From: Oligoflexus sp. | GTDB lineage: Bacteria; Bdellovibrionota_B; Oligoflexia; Oligoflexales; Oligoflexaceae | Direction of reading: 5' to 3' | NCBI RefSeq assembly: GCF_035712445.1 | Contig: NZ_DASTAT010000022.1 | Coordinates: 85,892 to 149,891 of the forward strand | DNA: 64,000 nt | Shown: positions 35,701 to 44,660 of the stretch, piece by piece | How the letters are laid out: each line of letters opens with the position of its first letter | Position numbering within the stretch: the first letter of the stretch is position 1 | Made by a program: the position numbers and the translations under genes | Notes under the pieces: generated by a model | Told to the model about the DNA's origin: nothing | The model's database searches: none | The model's input: the letters and a program-made list of their open reading frames with translations, nothing else

Positions 35701-38177
35701 GCGAGGCTGTGCAGGATGGTTTTCTGCGCCTGCACCGTGGCTGTGGATTCATTGTGCCAATGACGGACCAGAACGCGGGCGTTCGCATAGTAACGCTGCG
35801 CGGTCAGGAAAGCTTTGACCTCGATGGCTTTCGCGCCGGCCCGCATATTATAGACCAGCGCCTTTTCCACCATCTTCTGATCCGATGCCATGTCCTCGGG
35901 CAGGGCCTGATAGAAATGATGGGCCAGGGTAAAGATGGTCTGGGCCCGGCCCTCGCTCGGGCTCTGCTCCAAGCGCAGGGCCACCAGCCGATGCAGCTCG
36001 CAGCGCCTTTGCAGGGGAATGGTATCCAGGATCATTTCGCGGATGCTGCGATGCGTGAAGGCGAAGGCCCGCGTTTTCGAGCCGGTGACAGGATCCTGGC
36101 TGCGGGTCACGAGGCCATTGGTAAGGGAGAACTGCAGCACCTGCATCACGCTTGAGTCATTGAACTGCTGCTGCACGCGCAGGGCATCGGCCGTGAAATG
36201 CATCCCGACGATAGCCGCGACTTCGAGGATCCGCCGATCACTGGCTTCCATCTCATTCAAGCGGTTCAGGGTAAGGTCGATGGAATTCGACTGGATTTCC
36301 GCCTTTTCGATCTCGTTCAGATTAAAGCGCCAGTAGCCCTCATCATCGAGGCTCAGAAGTTCCTGCGCCACGAGACTGCGATGCAATTCCAGAAGATAGA
36401 GCGGATTGCCTCCGGTTTTTTTCTGCAGGAACGCGAGGAACTGGGGATCCATGCTCTGCGAAAGATTGAGGATCGACCGATTCAAGCGTGCGACATCATC
36501 CGCCTTCAAGGTCGCAAGCTCGATCTCGGAATAACGGCGACGCAGCTTGCTGAATTTGGCTAAAAACCCTTGGAAATTGGCCCCTTCATCGTCACCGAGG
36601 GGTCGGTGGCCGATGATCAGGAAAAAGCGCTGCGAGTTATTGTGGCTGAAAAAGCGATCGATCAGTTCGAGGCTCTTGTCATCCACCCACTGCATATCAT
36701 CGAAGAAGAAGGCAACCGGCTCCGAGTCGCTCGCAAGGCAGCGGGTGAAATCGGAGAAGGCCTTGGCAAAGTCATTGAAATCGAACTCGCGCTCCTGCTC
36801 CAGGCCGTTGCGCACATTCTCGTCGTCCTGCTCTTCATCCAGATAGGGCTTGAGACCCTGAACGATCTGGGCCACCATGGGCGCGGTCGGGCCCAGAAGG
36901 GTGCGCACCTTTCGTTTGATTTCCTCCGCTTCCACGGCCTGGGTTTTGTGCACATGAATCAAATACTCATTGAAACCGTTGGCCAGGGCGTTGAAGGGAA
37001 GGTTGTTCTCATGCCGCGAAAAGCTGGTGCTGATGTAACGAATCCGATGCCGGGCCAGATAGCCCCTGAATTCCTTGAGCAGTCGGGTCTTGCCGGTTCC
37101 CGCGGGACCGCGGATGACAGCGAGCCGGCTGCGGCTGTTTTCCTTGGCGATCGCGTTGTAGTTGCTGACCAGGTTTTCAAATTCCTCCTGGCGGCCCACC
37201 ATTTCCATGTTGCTCGGCAGGATGTTCAGGCGATCATAACGGCCCAGTTGAAAGCGATGCTGGGTGCGGCCTGAAGCCAGGATCTTCCGCACGCGCTGCA
37301 AATCGACGTGCAGTCCGAACGCTGTCTGATAGCGATCTTTGGGATGCTTCGCGACCAGCTTCATCACGATATCATTGACGATAACCGGGATGTCCGGCCG
37401 CAGGGCTGTCAAGGGTTCCGGGGCCGCGTGGGCATGGTCGCGCGCCAGCTTTTCCCGCGTATTGCCAAGGAAGGGCGGACGACCGGCCAGCACTTCGTAG
37501 AGCATGCAGCCCAAGGAATAAAGATCCGCGCGGTGGTCGATGGGCGCATCCAGGTACTTGCTGTTCTCGGGCGCCATATACAAAGGGGTTCCGGCGATAT
37601 CCAAAAGACTGTCGTCGCTGGAATAAAGATCGAGTTCGGTGAGGTGCGCGATTCCAAAGTCGAGCACCTTGACGACAAGGCTTTCATCACTGTCCGCCGT
37701 GCGTTCGATGATGATGTTCTGCGGTTTGATATCGCGGTGGATGATGTTCTTCGCATGGGTGTACTCAAGGGCGGAGGAAACCTGCAAACCCAGCTGGAAG
37801 AAGAACTCCAGGCCTTTGCGACCACCCTTGGTCAGCGATTCTTTCAGGTTGTGGCCCTGGGCGACTTCCATCACGATGTAATAACCGCTGATCGAAGCGT
37901 TGCCAGGCGAGCGATCCGGTTGGTAAAGTCCCAATTCGTGGAAGGCGATGATGTTCGGATGGCGAAGACGACTCATCAGGGCGGCTTCCCGCTGGAAGCG
38001 CAGAACGTCTTCGTAATCGAGGCTGTCCCGTTCGATGACTTTGATGGCCACCTGCTGCGAGGGGTCGGCAAAAGGAATGGCACTATAGACGCGACCCATC
38101 CCGCCCCCACCGATTTCCCCGGTGATGCAGTAGCGATCGGCTATATTTGTACCCACCCAAAGACTATGCCGGCTCAC
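32772..38177 (-). CDS. Giant Ser/Thr protein kinase with AAA/STAND ATPase, TPR, GAF-like and PP2C-like regions
   Basis: 1801 residues. Kinase (about 17-300): GGGGMG loop, Lys46 (AIKV), HRDIKPQN with Asp149, DFG at 173-175, and APE (MAPEN). Next, an AAA_16-type ATPase (about 325-700) with Walker A GPAGTGKT (357-364) and FFFDDMQW as Walker B, then about 600 residues of helical TPR-like repeats. Residues about 1330-1540 resemble a GAF domain (LVPIRYANRGLGVLFLE). The last 250 resemble PP2C/SpoIIE, but the metal-binding Asp site reads CRLNG, so it is probably inactive. Single-gene unit, cytoplasmic (no transmembrane segment). Relatives occur in myxobacteria and predatory bacteria; the ligand is unknown. 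Confidence 0.9.
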   Translation of the reverse strand: MSRHSLWVGTNIADRYCITGEIGGGGMGRVYSAIPFADPSQQVAIKVIERDSLDYEDVLRFQREAALMSRLRHPNIIAFHELGLYQPDRSPGNASISGYYIVMEVAQGHNLKESLTKGGRKGLEFFFQLGLQVSSALEYTHAKNIIHRDIKPQNIIIERTADSDESLVVKVLDFGIAHLTELDLYSSDDSLLDIAGTPLYMAPENSKYLDAPIDHRADLYSLGCMLYEVLAGRPPFLGNTREKLARDHAHAAPEPLTALRPDIPVIVNDIVMKLVAKHPKDRYQTAFGLHVDLQRVRKILASGRTQHRFQLGRYDRLNILPSNMEMVGRQEEFENLVSNYNAIAKENSRSRLAVIRGPAGTGKTRLLKEFRGYLARHRIRYISTSFSRHENNLPFNALANGFNEYLIHVHKTQAVEAEEIKRKVRTLLGPTAPMVAQIVQGLKPYLDEEQDDENVRNGLEQEREFDFNDFAKAFSDFTRCLASDSEPVAFFFDDMQWVDDKSLELIDRFFSHNNSQRFFLIIGHRPLGDDEGANFQGFLAKFSKLRRRYSEIELATLKADDVARLNRSILNLSQSMDPQFLAFLQKKTGGNPLYLLELHRSLVAQELLSLDDEGYWRFNLNEIEKAEIQSNSIDLTLNRLNEMEASDRRILEVAAIVGMHFTADALRVQQQFNDSSVMQVLQFSLTNGLVTRSQDPVTGSKTRAFAFTHRSIREMILDTIPLQRRCELHRLVALRLEQSPSEGRAQTIFTLAHHFYQALPEDMASDQKMVEKALVYNMRAGAKAIEVKAFLTAQRYYANARVLVRHWHNESTATVQAQKTILHSLADILFAQRDYAEAAQIYKELKQLRLNQMEYSYATYKLLHLSLVSGHVASTLRELVQAFEALKFPVIRLNILSYCKAAWVMFKSVVMPLSYSLPLQILKQAEAVPDRNEQQTFHPFLLYFIGQSAGFNYDKRLGLVYHTALLSRCRKVPVPEDLALRLLCDHALILAFMGLKARAYQLLDLIHERAYDQRWDAILGYLSFIQTLIIDQYQGKFEDPRENLERMQKGLENPDFLLPAMQEKICRIFLAFTQAQGKELTRLIQSLPGLLTIRHWLTPRAVAMYLFWLLLSGQRDLIVSYRSFIEKRSKATNRRADTFLRITESIVSFAAGEKDKARGAYYEALFLFHDDLKNPLLLPFEIDFVLLYVTLFHEVFAFEYGEELLMTQSVQPTLLRLMKLAEEPRQRRRAIPILTVARLQEVMGGKDIKPLFDIALKRSKIMQQPLVELLTELWFGRHLFQERAVVRVDYVQKAAEQAQRLGLDMVVAMARKTARDLGHLSADDLTGHSRLELGVQVEAIDPLLLQHMLLLPQLKPDVMGLVEAKNKVYELLNDRLVFAELHLITANDVAAFDALGRPPSDRMQQMIAYVGPYLNLRSSLTIPVGDAPWMQGQTQSIVERRPPTTFASPVEASVMPEASEDVESTLVLSHPEPIATSGERPQATEMVIGDRLAQRSMNTLVPIRYANRGLGVLFLERSRLQDEDSTLLRQLLDTFGAQMGIWLRAYLGGEAAHGGLPLLSYGPGSYHLESCPWLHVWTEGHLRSARESVWYLGINMSEQSYLIVYCRLNGPEDLRSPLASVLWHEMLVLRTLFSGVGRDQISEQDVQEAVERQFHSYQGIQNLESINLSFSIIHRQRGEVWSGHFGSARPMILGAANEVTPQNQVVIHLSNGRYLRYWKVHVSSMQKGVYVLAHDSSKLDRLNLAGLKEQNFDAMNWEQKRTTFREYLKQNLIDAHMPRYFVAAAWNGQPTASQTGLDRAG

Positions 38178-38355
38178 AGATAAATCCTCTCTTTTGCCGA
38201 AACGACCTAAAAACCTCCCCGATTGTCACTGGTCCTGACTGGTTTTTCGGCGAAAGGACGAAAGTCCTTAAGGTCGGGAATTTTTCCTGCTAGAAAAGTG
38301 TGGACGCTTGTTGCCCCAGTTACTGTTTCTGGATCAAGAACTCGGAAGGAACGCT

Positions 38356-39840
38356 ATGTCAAGTTTGGCAGGTCAATCAGAAGCCCCGGTGAACAAAAAC
38401 TTTTTTTTGGACAGGCGGCATACCAAGATCATCGGCACGCTCGGTCCCTCGTCGTCGACCTATGAGGTGCAGAAACAACTGATTGAAGCGGGTTTGAACA
38501 TCGCCCGTTTGAACTTTTCCCACGGCGATCACGATACCCACGCCCGGAATATCGAATCTATTCGACGCGCCAGTGCAGAGCTGGGTCGTCCCGTTGCCCT
38601 CTTGCAGGATTTGCAGGGTCCCAAAATTCGTGTGGGCCGTCTGATCGGCGGTCAGATGGAAATTCAAAGCGGCGAAACCTATCGCCTGCGTTATGGCGTC
38701 GAGCAGGATGACCCCAAGGTCATTCCCATCGACTACCGCGGCCTGGTTCACGACGTTAAAGTCGGCCAGCGCGTGATGATGGATGACGGCCTCCTGATTC
38801 TTCAGGTTCACGCCGTGCATGATGATTCCGTGACGGTTCGCGTGGAAGACGGCGGCCTTTTGAAAAACCGGAAGGGCGTGAACTTCCCGGATTCGAAACT
38901 CTCCCTGCCGGCCATGACCGACAAGGACAGCAAGGACCTTCTCTTCGGGATCGCCAATCGCGTTGACTACGTGGCGCTTTCCTTCGTGCAGGATCCTGCG
39001 GATATTTACCAGATCAAGGCGATGATCAAAGCCCTCGGTTCGGATGTTCCGGTCGTGGCCAAGATCGAAAAGCTGCCGGCTTTGGAGCTGATCGACGAAA
39101 TCGCCCGAGCCGCCGACGCCTTGATGGTCGCGCGTGGTGACCTGGGCGTGGAAGCCAACGTCGAACGCGTACCGAATCTTCAGAAAAAAATTATTGCGGC
39201 CGCAGCCCGTGCCGGCAAGCCTGTGATCATTGCCACCCAGATGCTGGAATCCATGATCACCAACCCACGCGCCAGCCTTGCAGAAGTTGCGGATGTGGCG
39301 AACGGTGTGCTCGACGGCGCTGACTGCCTCATGCTGTCGGGTGAAGTGGCGAGTGGCCGTTATCCTGTCGAAGCTGTGAAACGCATGGCCACCATCATTG
39401 AGCAGGTGGAAAATTGGACCTTGAAACGGCCCTCGCGCTTCGACATGGTCGAGGCTTTGAATCAGCCGGAAACCTGGGAAGTGAACGAAACCGTCGCGAT
39501 TTCCGCCTGTGAAGCGGCTGATACTTTGAAGGCGAAGGCCATCGTGTGTCTGTCCCTCACCGGATCCATCGCACGTTCGATTTCGAAATGGAGGCCGAGC
39601 ACGCCGATCATCGCGATCAGCCCAAGGGCTGATGTCGCAAGGCGTCTGTCCCTGGTTTGGGGCGTGCACGGCATGCCCAACCAGGCCTTTTACAATACGG
39701 ATACGCTGCTGCAGAATCTGCCCGTCGTCCTGAAGGAACTAGGCATTGTGGAGTCGGGGGATGTAGTGGTGATCACGGCAGGTATCCCGATCAATCAGAT
39801 GCGGCCGTCCAATATGATTAAAATCAACCGGATACCGTAA
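38356..39840 (+). CDS. pyk: Pyruvate kinase
   Basis: 494 residues. Final glycolysis step: PEP + ADP to pyruvate + ATP. Conserved segments: TKIIGTLGPSSS, NIARLNFSHGDHD, DLQGPKIRVG, PAMTDKDSKDL (GLVSEKD-like), VVAKIEKLPAL with the catalytic Lys, MVARGDLGVE, and IIATQMLESM. The C-terminal regulatory domain is present, with a weakly conserved effector site. The ATG at 38356 has AAGGA upstream. The last 102 bases overlap, antisense, the 3' end of the GGDEF gene. Confidence 0.95.
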   Translation: MSSLAGQSEAPVNKNFFLDRRHTKIIGTLGPSSSTYEVQKQLIEAGLNIARLNFSHGDHDTHARNIESIRRASAELGRPVALLQDLQGPKIRVGRLIGGQMEIQSGETYRLRYGVEQDDPKVIPIDYRGLVHDVKVGQRVMMDDGLLILQVHAVHDDSVTVRVEDGGLLKNRKGVNFPDSKLSLPAMTDKDSKDLLFGIANRVDYVALSFVQDPADIYQIKAMIKALGSDVPVVAKIEKLPALELIDEIARAADALMVARGDLGVEANVERVPNLQKKIIAAAARAGKPVIIATQMLESMITNPRASLAEVADVANGVLDGADCLMLSGEVASGRYPVEAVKRMATIIEQVENWTLKRPSRFDMVEALNQPETWEVNETVAISACEAADTLKAKAIVCLSLTGSIARSISKWRPSTPIIAISPRADVARRLSLVWGVHGMPNQAFYNTDTLLQNLPVVLKELGIVESGDVVVITAGIPINQMRPSNMIKINRIP

Positions 39841-40812
39841 TATCATGCCGCTGACCATGTTTCTGCCGTTGCGCTTGCTACGGTAGAGCATGACGTCAGC
39901 GCCCTTGATCAGATCATCCGACTTGCCTTCGAATCCAGGATCCACCCAGCACATACCAAAGCTGCCCGTGAGTTTGATCGTGTACTGCTCTTTTTTGAAG
40001 ACGCTGCGCATGATCAGATCCTGGATGCGTTCGGCTATTTCCCACACCGCGGAGACCGACTGCGAAGGCACGCAGACGATGTATTCATCCCCACCATAAC
40101 GGGCGGCGACCGCATCTTTTCCCAGCACACCGGAGTGCGCGATCAGGCGACCGACTTCACCGATCACAAAACTGCCCACGAGGTGATTCGCACTGTCATT
40201 GATCTTCTTAAAATGATCCAGGTCGAGCATGATCACGCCCAGACCGTAATCACCCTGCCGACAGCCTTTGACAAGCTTTTGATAGTCGATGTTGAAGGCC
40301 CGCATGTTGCTGAGGCCGGTCAGCTCATCGGTGAGGCTCAGCATCTTCAGCCGGTGATTCACCGAACGCAGGCGGTCAGTCATCGCTTTGAAGCGGAAGA
40401 CCGAATTCACCCGGGCCACGAATTCGCGATCCGAGGACTTGCCATCAATAAAATCATCACCGCCGTGATTGAGGACCTGCTCAAACACGCGGTCATCGTT
40501 TTGAACCTCCTGACTGAAAAAGACAAAACCCGTGTGTCTGTCTTTTTCCCCAGTGCGAATGTCCCTGCAGAACTGAAGACCTTCTTCACCGCCGTGATCG
40601 AGGTCGATGACGACCAGATCCGGATGCAGTTTATGGAAAACCTCAGCCGCCTGTTCACCGCGCGTGGCGCTGACGACGTGATCTATGCGATAGAGCGAAT
40701 CTGGGTTATGATAGTGACGTGGATCGGCGAAGACCGTCCACAGCCGACTGGGTGTACCCGAAGCCGCTTCGATGATCAGAACTTTCATCGATTTTTTGCC
40801 AGGTTGCTTCAC
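39739..40812 (-). CDS. Receiver-GGDEF diguanylate cyclase
   Basis: About 357 residues. An N-terminal receiver-like domain (about 10-140) has the phosphoacceptor Asp in VIDLDHGGEEG; the acidic pair is weak. The GGDEF domain (about 160-330) carries the active-site RYGGDEYIV, DLDHFKKIND and GASFG-type TGSFGMCW, so c-di-GMP synthesis is expected. The upstream RxxD inhibitory site was not clearly seen. The start is chosen at GTG 40812 (GAGG upstream); TTG 40824 and ATG 40788 are alternatives. The final 34 codons are read antisense to pyk; they look like a run-on tail beyond the GGDEF fold. Confidence 0.88.
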   Translation of the reverse strand: MKQPGKKSMKVLIIEAASGTPSRLWTVFADPRHYHNPDSLYRIDHVVSATRGEQAAEVFHKLHPDLVVIDLDHGGEEGLQFCRDIRTGEKDRHTGFVFFSQEVQNDDRVFEQVLNHGGDDFIDGKSSDREFVARVNSVFRFKAMTDRLRSVNHRLKMLSLTDELTGLSNMRAFNIDYQKLVKGCRQGDYGLGVIMLDLDHFKKINDSANHLVGSFVIGEVGRLIAHSGVLGKDAVAARYGGDEYIVCVPSQSVSAVWEIAERIQDLIMRSVFKKEQYTIKLTGSFGMCWVDPGFEGKSDDLIKGADVMLYRSKRNGRNMVSGMILRYPVDFNHIGRPHLIDRDTCRDHHYIPRLHNA

Positions 40813-41012
40813 AGAATACCTCAAAGTAAAGCTGGGCCACCACCTTTCTTGAGATATCGGCCATGCTGCTATTTGTTTAAGGTTTTTTTAAAAGTTTGAG
40901 TAAGTCTTGGAAAGATCATTGGTCTTCCGTCAAATGCTGAAAGGCTTTGCAAGGCTCATCGGATCCTGCTTTCCAGGTCCGCTGCGTTTCGCGCTCTAAC
41001 CCAGAAAAATAA

Positions 41013-43166
41013 ATGACGAATCCAGGAAAAAAGAAAAACTTACTCCATGTAAGAAGCCGAAAGCTGTGGCAGCGCTTGAAAAACGGCTGGGCCGCGCTCC
41101 GTGACCGCGCGGGCGCCAATGAATGGCCCGCCTGGCTTGCTCTGGGCGGCGGCAAAACCCGCCGGAATCTGCTCCTGGCCCTGGGGGCCGTCGGGCTCGT
41201 ATTCCTCGGTACGCTGGTCTGGGTTGGCCTTTGGCTGCAGCAAACCGGGGTCCTGCATCTCGATCAATCACGCCTTACCGTAATTATTGATTACAAGCAT
41301 TCGGATAACTCGCTGGTCTATGACCGCAAAGGCGAGAAGATCGGTGAGTTCTTCAGCGATTATCACGTTTTCGTGCCTTATGAAAAAATCCCGAAGCAGC
41401 TGATCGAAGCGGTCTTGGCTGTCGAGGATCGGCATTTTTTTGAGCATCACGGCATCGATTTTCGCGGCATTCTGCGGGCGTTTTTAGCGTCGATGCGCAG
41501 CGGCGGCTTCACGCAGGGGGGATCGACTCTCACCCAGCAGGTCGTGCGGAACTTTCTTTTGAGCCCCGAGAAAACTTTTGAACGAAAGATCAAGGAAGCC
41601 ATCCTCGCGATTCAGTTGGAACGGCATCTGAGCAAGGAAAAGATCCTCGAAATCTATCTCAATGCTCTTTTTCTGGGACAGGGCGCCTATGGAGTGGGCG
41701 CGGCTGCGGAAAGGCATTTCGGCAAGTCTCTGGATCAGCTGGAAACCCATGAATTGGCCCTGATCGCAGGGCTTTTCCAATCCCCGAGCCGCTATAATCC
41801 GCACAAGGCTCCTGAACAGGCCAAGCGCCGGCAGAAGCAGGTTCTGAAAGCCATGGTTCACGCCGGCTTTATTACCAGCGAGCAGTTCAAGGTCGCCCGC
41901 AAAAAAAACCTCGTTTTCAAGTCCCAGAGTCAGCTGAACACGACCTTCGCCCCTTATTTCATCGATGCGGTTCAGGAGCAGACCGAAAAGCTTCTGACGG
42001 GCGACGTGCGGGGGCGCGGACTTCGCATTTACACGACCCTGGATGTGAAACTGCAGGAGGACGTGAACAAGGTCGTCGATTCATCGAGCGACATCTTCAA
42101 CGGGGCGGTTAGCAAACTCGTGAATGTTCCGACAGGCGCTCCGAAAATCGTGGAAACCGCGGCCGTCGTGCTCGATCACAAAAGCGGTGATGTGCTGGCC
42201 ATCGTCGGTGGACGCGACTATGGCCGCTCGCAGTTCAATCGCGTGCTGAAGGCCAAGCGGGCTCCGGGCTCATCATTCAAACCCGTGGTCTATGCCCTGG
42301 CTCTGCAGTCCGGCATGAAATGGTCAGATATGTTTTATGTCGGGCCGGTCGTGATCCAGGACTACCGTCCGCGCAACTATGCGGGTGAATATCTGACGGA
42401 AGCCACGCTTTATAGTGCATTCTATCGCTCCATCAATTCCCCGGTTATTGAGATCGGCTATCGACTCGGCACCAAACGCGTGATCGAACTGGCCAAAAAA
42501 ATGGGTGTGAAGACCGAACTGAAAAATCAGGCAGGAACCCTGCTCGGTGGATCGGAAGTGACACCGATGGATATGGCCGCTCTGTATGCAACGATCGGCA
42601 ACGGCGGCGTCCAGGTGGATCCGCGCATGATCCTGAAGATCACCGATCGGGACGGCACTGTGCTTTATGAGGCGCCGCCGCCTCCGAAAAAACCCAAGCG
42701 CGTTCTGCCCGAGCAGGTCAATTACCTTCTGACCGATGCGATGCGCGCAGTTTTCAAATACGGAACAGCCAATAAGTTTGCCGAGATGGGAGACTTTGCC
42801 GGTGGCAAAACGGGAACGACGGATGACGCCAAGGATAACTGGTTCTGCGGCATTACCTCGAACCTGACCGCCATTGTCTGGGTCGGCACGGATAATAACC
42901 TCGCTTTCAGTGGAACCGTGGCAGCCAACACGCTGGCGCTTCCGGTCTGGGCCCGGATCGTGCACAAGGCGCGGCAGCGTTATCCAGGCGAGGATTTTGT
43001 GGTGCCGGAAGGCATCACGACGGTGAAGGTGAATTCGCAGTTCGGATATCTGGATCCGGGCGGCATTGATATGAGTTTTATCGAAGGACGGGAACCCAAG
43101 CGGATGGAATCAGCCCTCTCGGTGGTCCGGGAGACAGGCAATTTCCGCGATTTTTTGGATCGCTAA
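41013..43166 (+). CDS. mrcA: Penicillin-binding protein 1A (class A, bifunctional)
   Basis: 717 residues. A basic N-terminal cytoplasmic tail and transmembrane helix (about 52-74) are followed by a GT51 glycosyltransferase domain with catalytic Glu138 in EDRHFFEHHGID and GGSTLTQQVVRN, and by a transpeptidase domain with SxxK at Ser420 (SSFK), SxN at 473-475 (SINSP) and KTGTT near 599. Makes and crosslinks peptidoglycan. It is shorter than E. coli PBP1A and seems to lack the inserted OB domain. The next gene, 4 bases downstream, encodes an LpoA-like periplasmic protein. Confidence 0.95.
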   Translation: MTNPGKKKNLLHVRSRKLWQRLKNGWAALRDRAGANEWPAWLALGGGKTRRNLLLALGAVGLVFLGTLVWVGLWLQQTGVLHLDQSRLTVIIDYKHSDNSLVYDRKGEKIGEFFSDYHVFVPYEKIPKQLIEAVLAVEDRHFFEHHGIDFRGILRAFLASMRSGGFTQGGSTLTQQVVRNFLLSPEKTFERKIKEAILAIQLERHLSKEKILEIYLNALFLGQGAYGVGAAAERHFGKSLDQLETHELALIAGLFQSPSRYNPHKAPEQAKRRQKQVLKAMVHAGFITSEQFKVARKKNLVFKSQSQLNTTFAPYFIDAVQEQTEKLLTGDVRGRGLRIYTTLDVKLQEDVNKVVDSSSDIFNGAVSKLVNVPTGAPKIVETAAVVLDHKSGDVLAIVGGRDYGRSQFNRVLKAKRAPGSSFKPVVYALALQSGMKWSDMFYVGPVVIQDYRPRNYAGEYLTEATLYSAFYRSINSPVIEIGYRLGTKRVIELAKKMGVKTELKNQAGTLLGGSEVTPMDMAALYATIGNGGVQVDPRMILKITDRDGTVLYEAPPPPKKPKRVLPEQVNYLLTDAMRAVFKYGTANKFAEMGDFAGGKTGTTDDAKDNWFCGITSNLTAIVWVGTDNNLAFSGTVAANTLALPVWARIVHKARQRYPGEDFVVPEGITTVKVNSQFGYLDPGGIDMSFIEGREPKRMESALSVVRETGNFRDFLDR

Positions 43167-43170
43167 ACAC

Positions 43171-44646
43171 ATGCCGGTTCGCTTCTTGCTGCTTCTGTTC
43201 GCCTGCTGGAGCTGGCCGCTGGCCGCCCAGAATAATGCCGCTGAACAAAGCGCTGTCAGTGATGATAGCGAACTTTGTCTGAAACTGTTTCAAAAAACGG
43301 TCATGGCCTTTCAGGAACTGAATCGCAAACTGCCGCCGAACACCATGGTGCCCCACAATTCCCCTTTGGTGCCGCTGCTCGGTCTGCAGCCTGATGATTG
43401 CAGTCAGCCGGGAACCATGGCGCTGATTGAAAAAGCCCTCGGTCAGCACAGTGGCCGCGTGGCGCTTCTTCTGCCCTTCACCAAAATGCCGAAGGCCGTC
43501 GGCCAGGAGCTTTTACGCAGCGTTCACAGCTGGATGCAGAGCAAAGGTTTGAACCCGGGCCGCCTTATCATCTGGCGTGATACCGAAGGCAATCGCGAGA
43601 AATTGGAAAGGCAGCTGGCGCAGGTCGTCTGGCAGCATGGGGCCTCGATCATCATCGGCGGTCTTTTTCAGAATGAAGCGCCCTTTCTGACCCAATGGGC
43701 GGATCGTCTGCGGATTCCTGCGATCATACTCAATCGCAAACCGGAAGGCATCGTCAGCAAATATACCTTTTACATGGGGCCCGACTATAAGCTCCTGGCT
43801 TCGGGTTTGACCCGCTATGCCCTGAGTCGCAACATGAAACGCATTGCGATCATGAGTCCCCAGTTTTCCCATGATGAGGCGCTGGTCGCCGCCTTTCGCG
43901 CCCAGGCGCAGCATCTGCAGATCCAGATCACTGGGCCTTTGATCTATAATCCTGCGGATTACGCGTCGATTGATGGCATTCTGCGCAAGCTCTTCCACAT
44001 AGATGATGAGGCTCGGAATCAGGAGCTTTTGGACCTTGTGAACAAGAGCAAGGAAGCCGCCGAGGAGCTAGGCGTTCCCTTTGATCCGAAGACTCTGGTG
44101 CTGCCGCCCGTGATTGATGTCGATGCGATCCTGATTGCCGATCATTTCAAAAATGTGCGGCACCTCAGCAAGGTACTGGCCTTTTACGGTGTGAAGCGGC
44201 TGCCTCTGCTCGGCATTCCCAAGTGGCGAGCTTATGAATTGATTGATCCGCCCGATGAAAACCTCGTGGGCTCCGTCTTCGTCGATTACCTTGGGAGCTA
44301 TAAGCAGCTTCCCTATGGTATTCAGGCTCCGACTGTGGACAAGGAATACTTTGCAGAAGGACCCGCGGCGGGTTCCGTCGACCTGCGACTTGTCGTTCAT
44401 CATGCTTTATTCTCGGCGCTGCAGGCGCTGGCCGGTCCCCGCAGCCCGCGCTTTGCGATCTATAAAAAGCTCGAAACGAGTGCCGGGCCGCGCGAGAGTT
44501 TTCTGTCCGGCCCTCAGATTTTCCGCAGCGATCACAGCGCGAACTGGCCTACATTTCTATTCGGAGTCGGCGCCGGTTCCATCTCCATCCTGCAAACCTG
44601 GAACCCTTTAACAGGTCCGGCCCGCACCAGCTCTACGCGCCCCTGA
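43171..44646 (+). CDS. LpoA/periplasmic-binding-fold protein, probable PBP1A partner
   Basis: 491 residues. A signal peptide ends near AAQ-NN (residue 20). Residues 90-470 fit a type I periplasmic-binding (LppC/LpoA C-terminal) fold, with HSGRVALLLPF and ASIIIGGLFQNEAPFLTQWADRLRIPAI, close to the LpoA signature order (GPLLK-like segment here as GGLFQNEA). In E. coli, LpoA is an outer-membrane lipoprotein that activates PBP1A; the present protein has no clear lipobox (a Cys at 12 is inside the hydrophobic core). Its start is 4 bases after the PBP1A stop, a strong hint of functional coupling. The TPR-like N-terminal LpoA domain is missing or reduced. Confidence 0.78.
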   Translation: MPVRFLLLLFACWSWPLAAQNNAAEQSAVSDDSELCLKLFQKTVMAFQELNRKLPPNTMVPHNSPLVPLLGLQPDDCSQPGTMALIEKALGQHSGRVALLLPFTKMPKAVGQELLRSVHSWMQSKGLNPGRLIIWRDTEGNREKLERQLAQVVWQHGASIIIGGLFQNEAPFLTQWADRLRIPAIILNRKPEGIVSKYTFYMGPDYKLLASGLTRYALSRNMKRIAIMSPQFSHDEALVAAFRAQAQHLQIQITGPLIYNPADYASIDGILRKLFHIDDEARNQELLDLVNKSKEAAEELGVPFDPKTLVLPPVIDVDAILIADHFKNVRHLSKVLAFYGVKRLPLLGIPKWRAYELIDPPDENLVGSVFVDYLGSYKQLPYGIQAPTVDKEYFAEGPAAGSVDLRLVVHHALFSALQALAGPRSPRFAIYKKLETSAGPRESFLSGPQIFRSDHSANWPTFLFGVGAGSISILQTWNPLTGPARTSSTRP

Positions 44647-44660
44647 AGCATAACCTGAAC

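Noticed and set aside
32742-36155. Two long plus-strand open frames opposite the giant kinase
   Set aside because: Antisense shadows of a GC-rich gene; the kinase strand carries recognisable domains and the other does not.
38377-39669. 430-codon minus-strand open frame opposite pyk
   Set aside because: Shadow of pyruvate kinase; no start with a good ribosome binding site and no domain.
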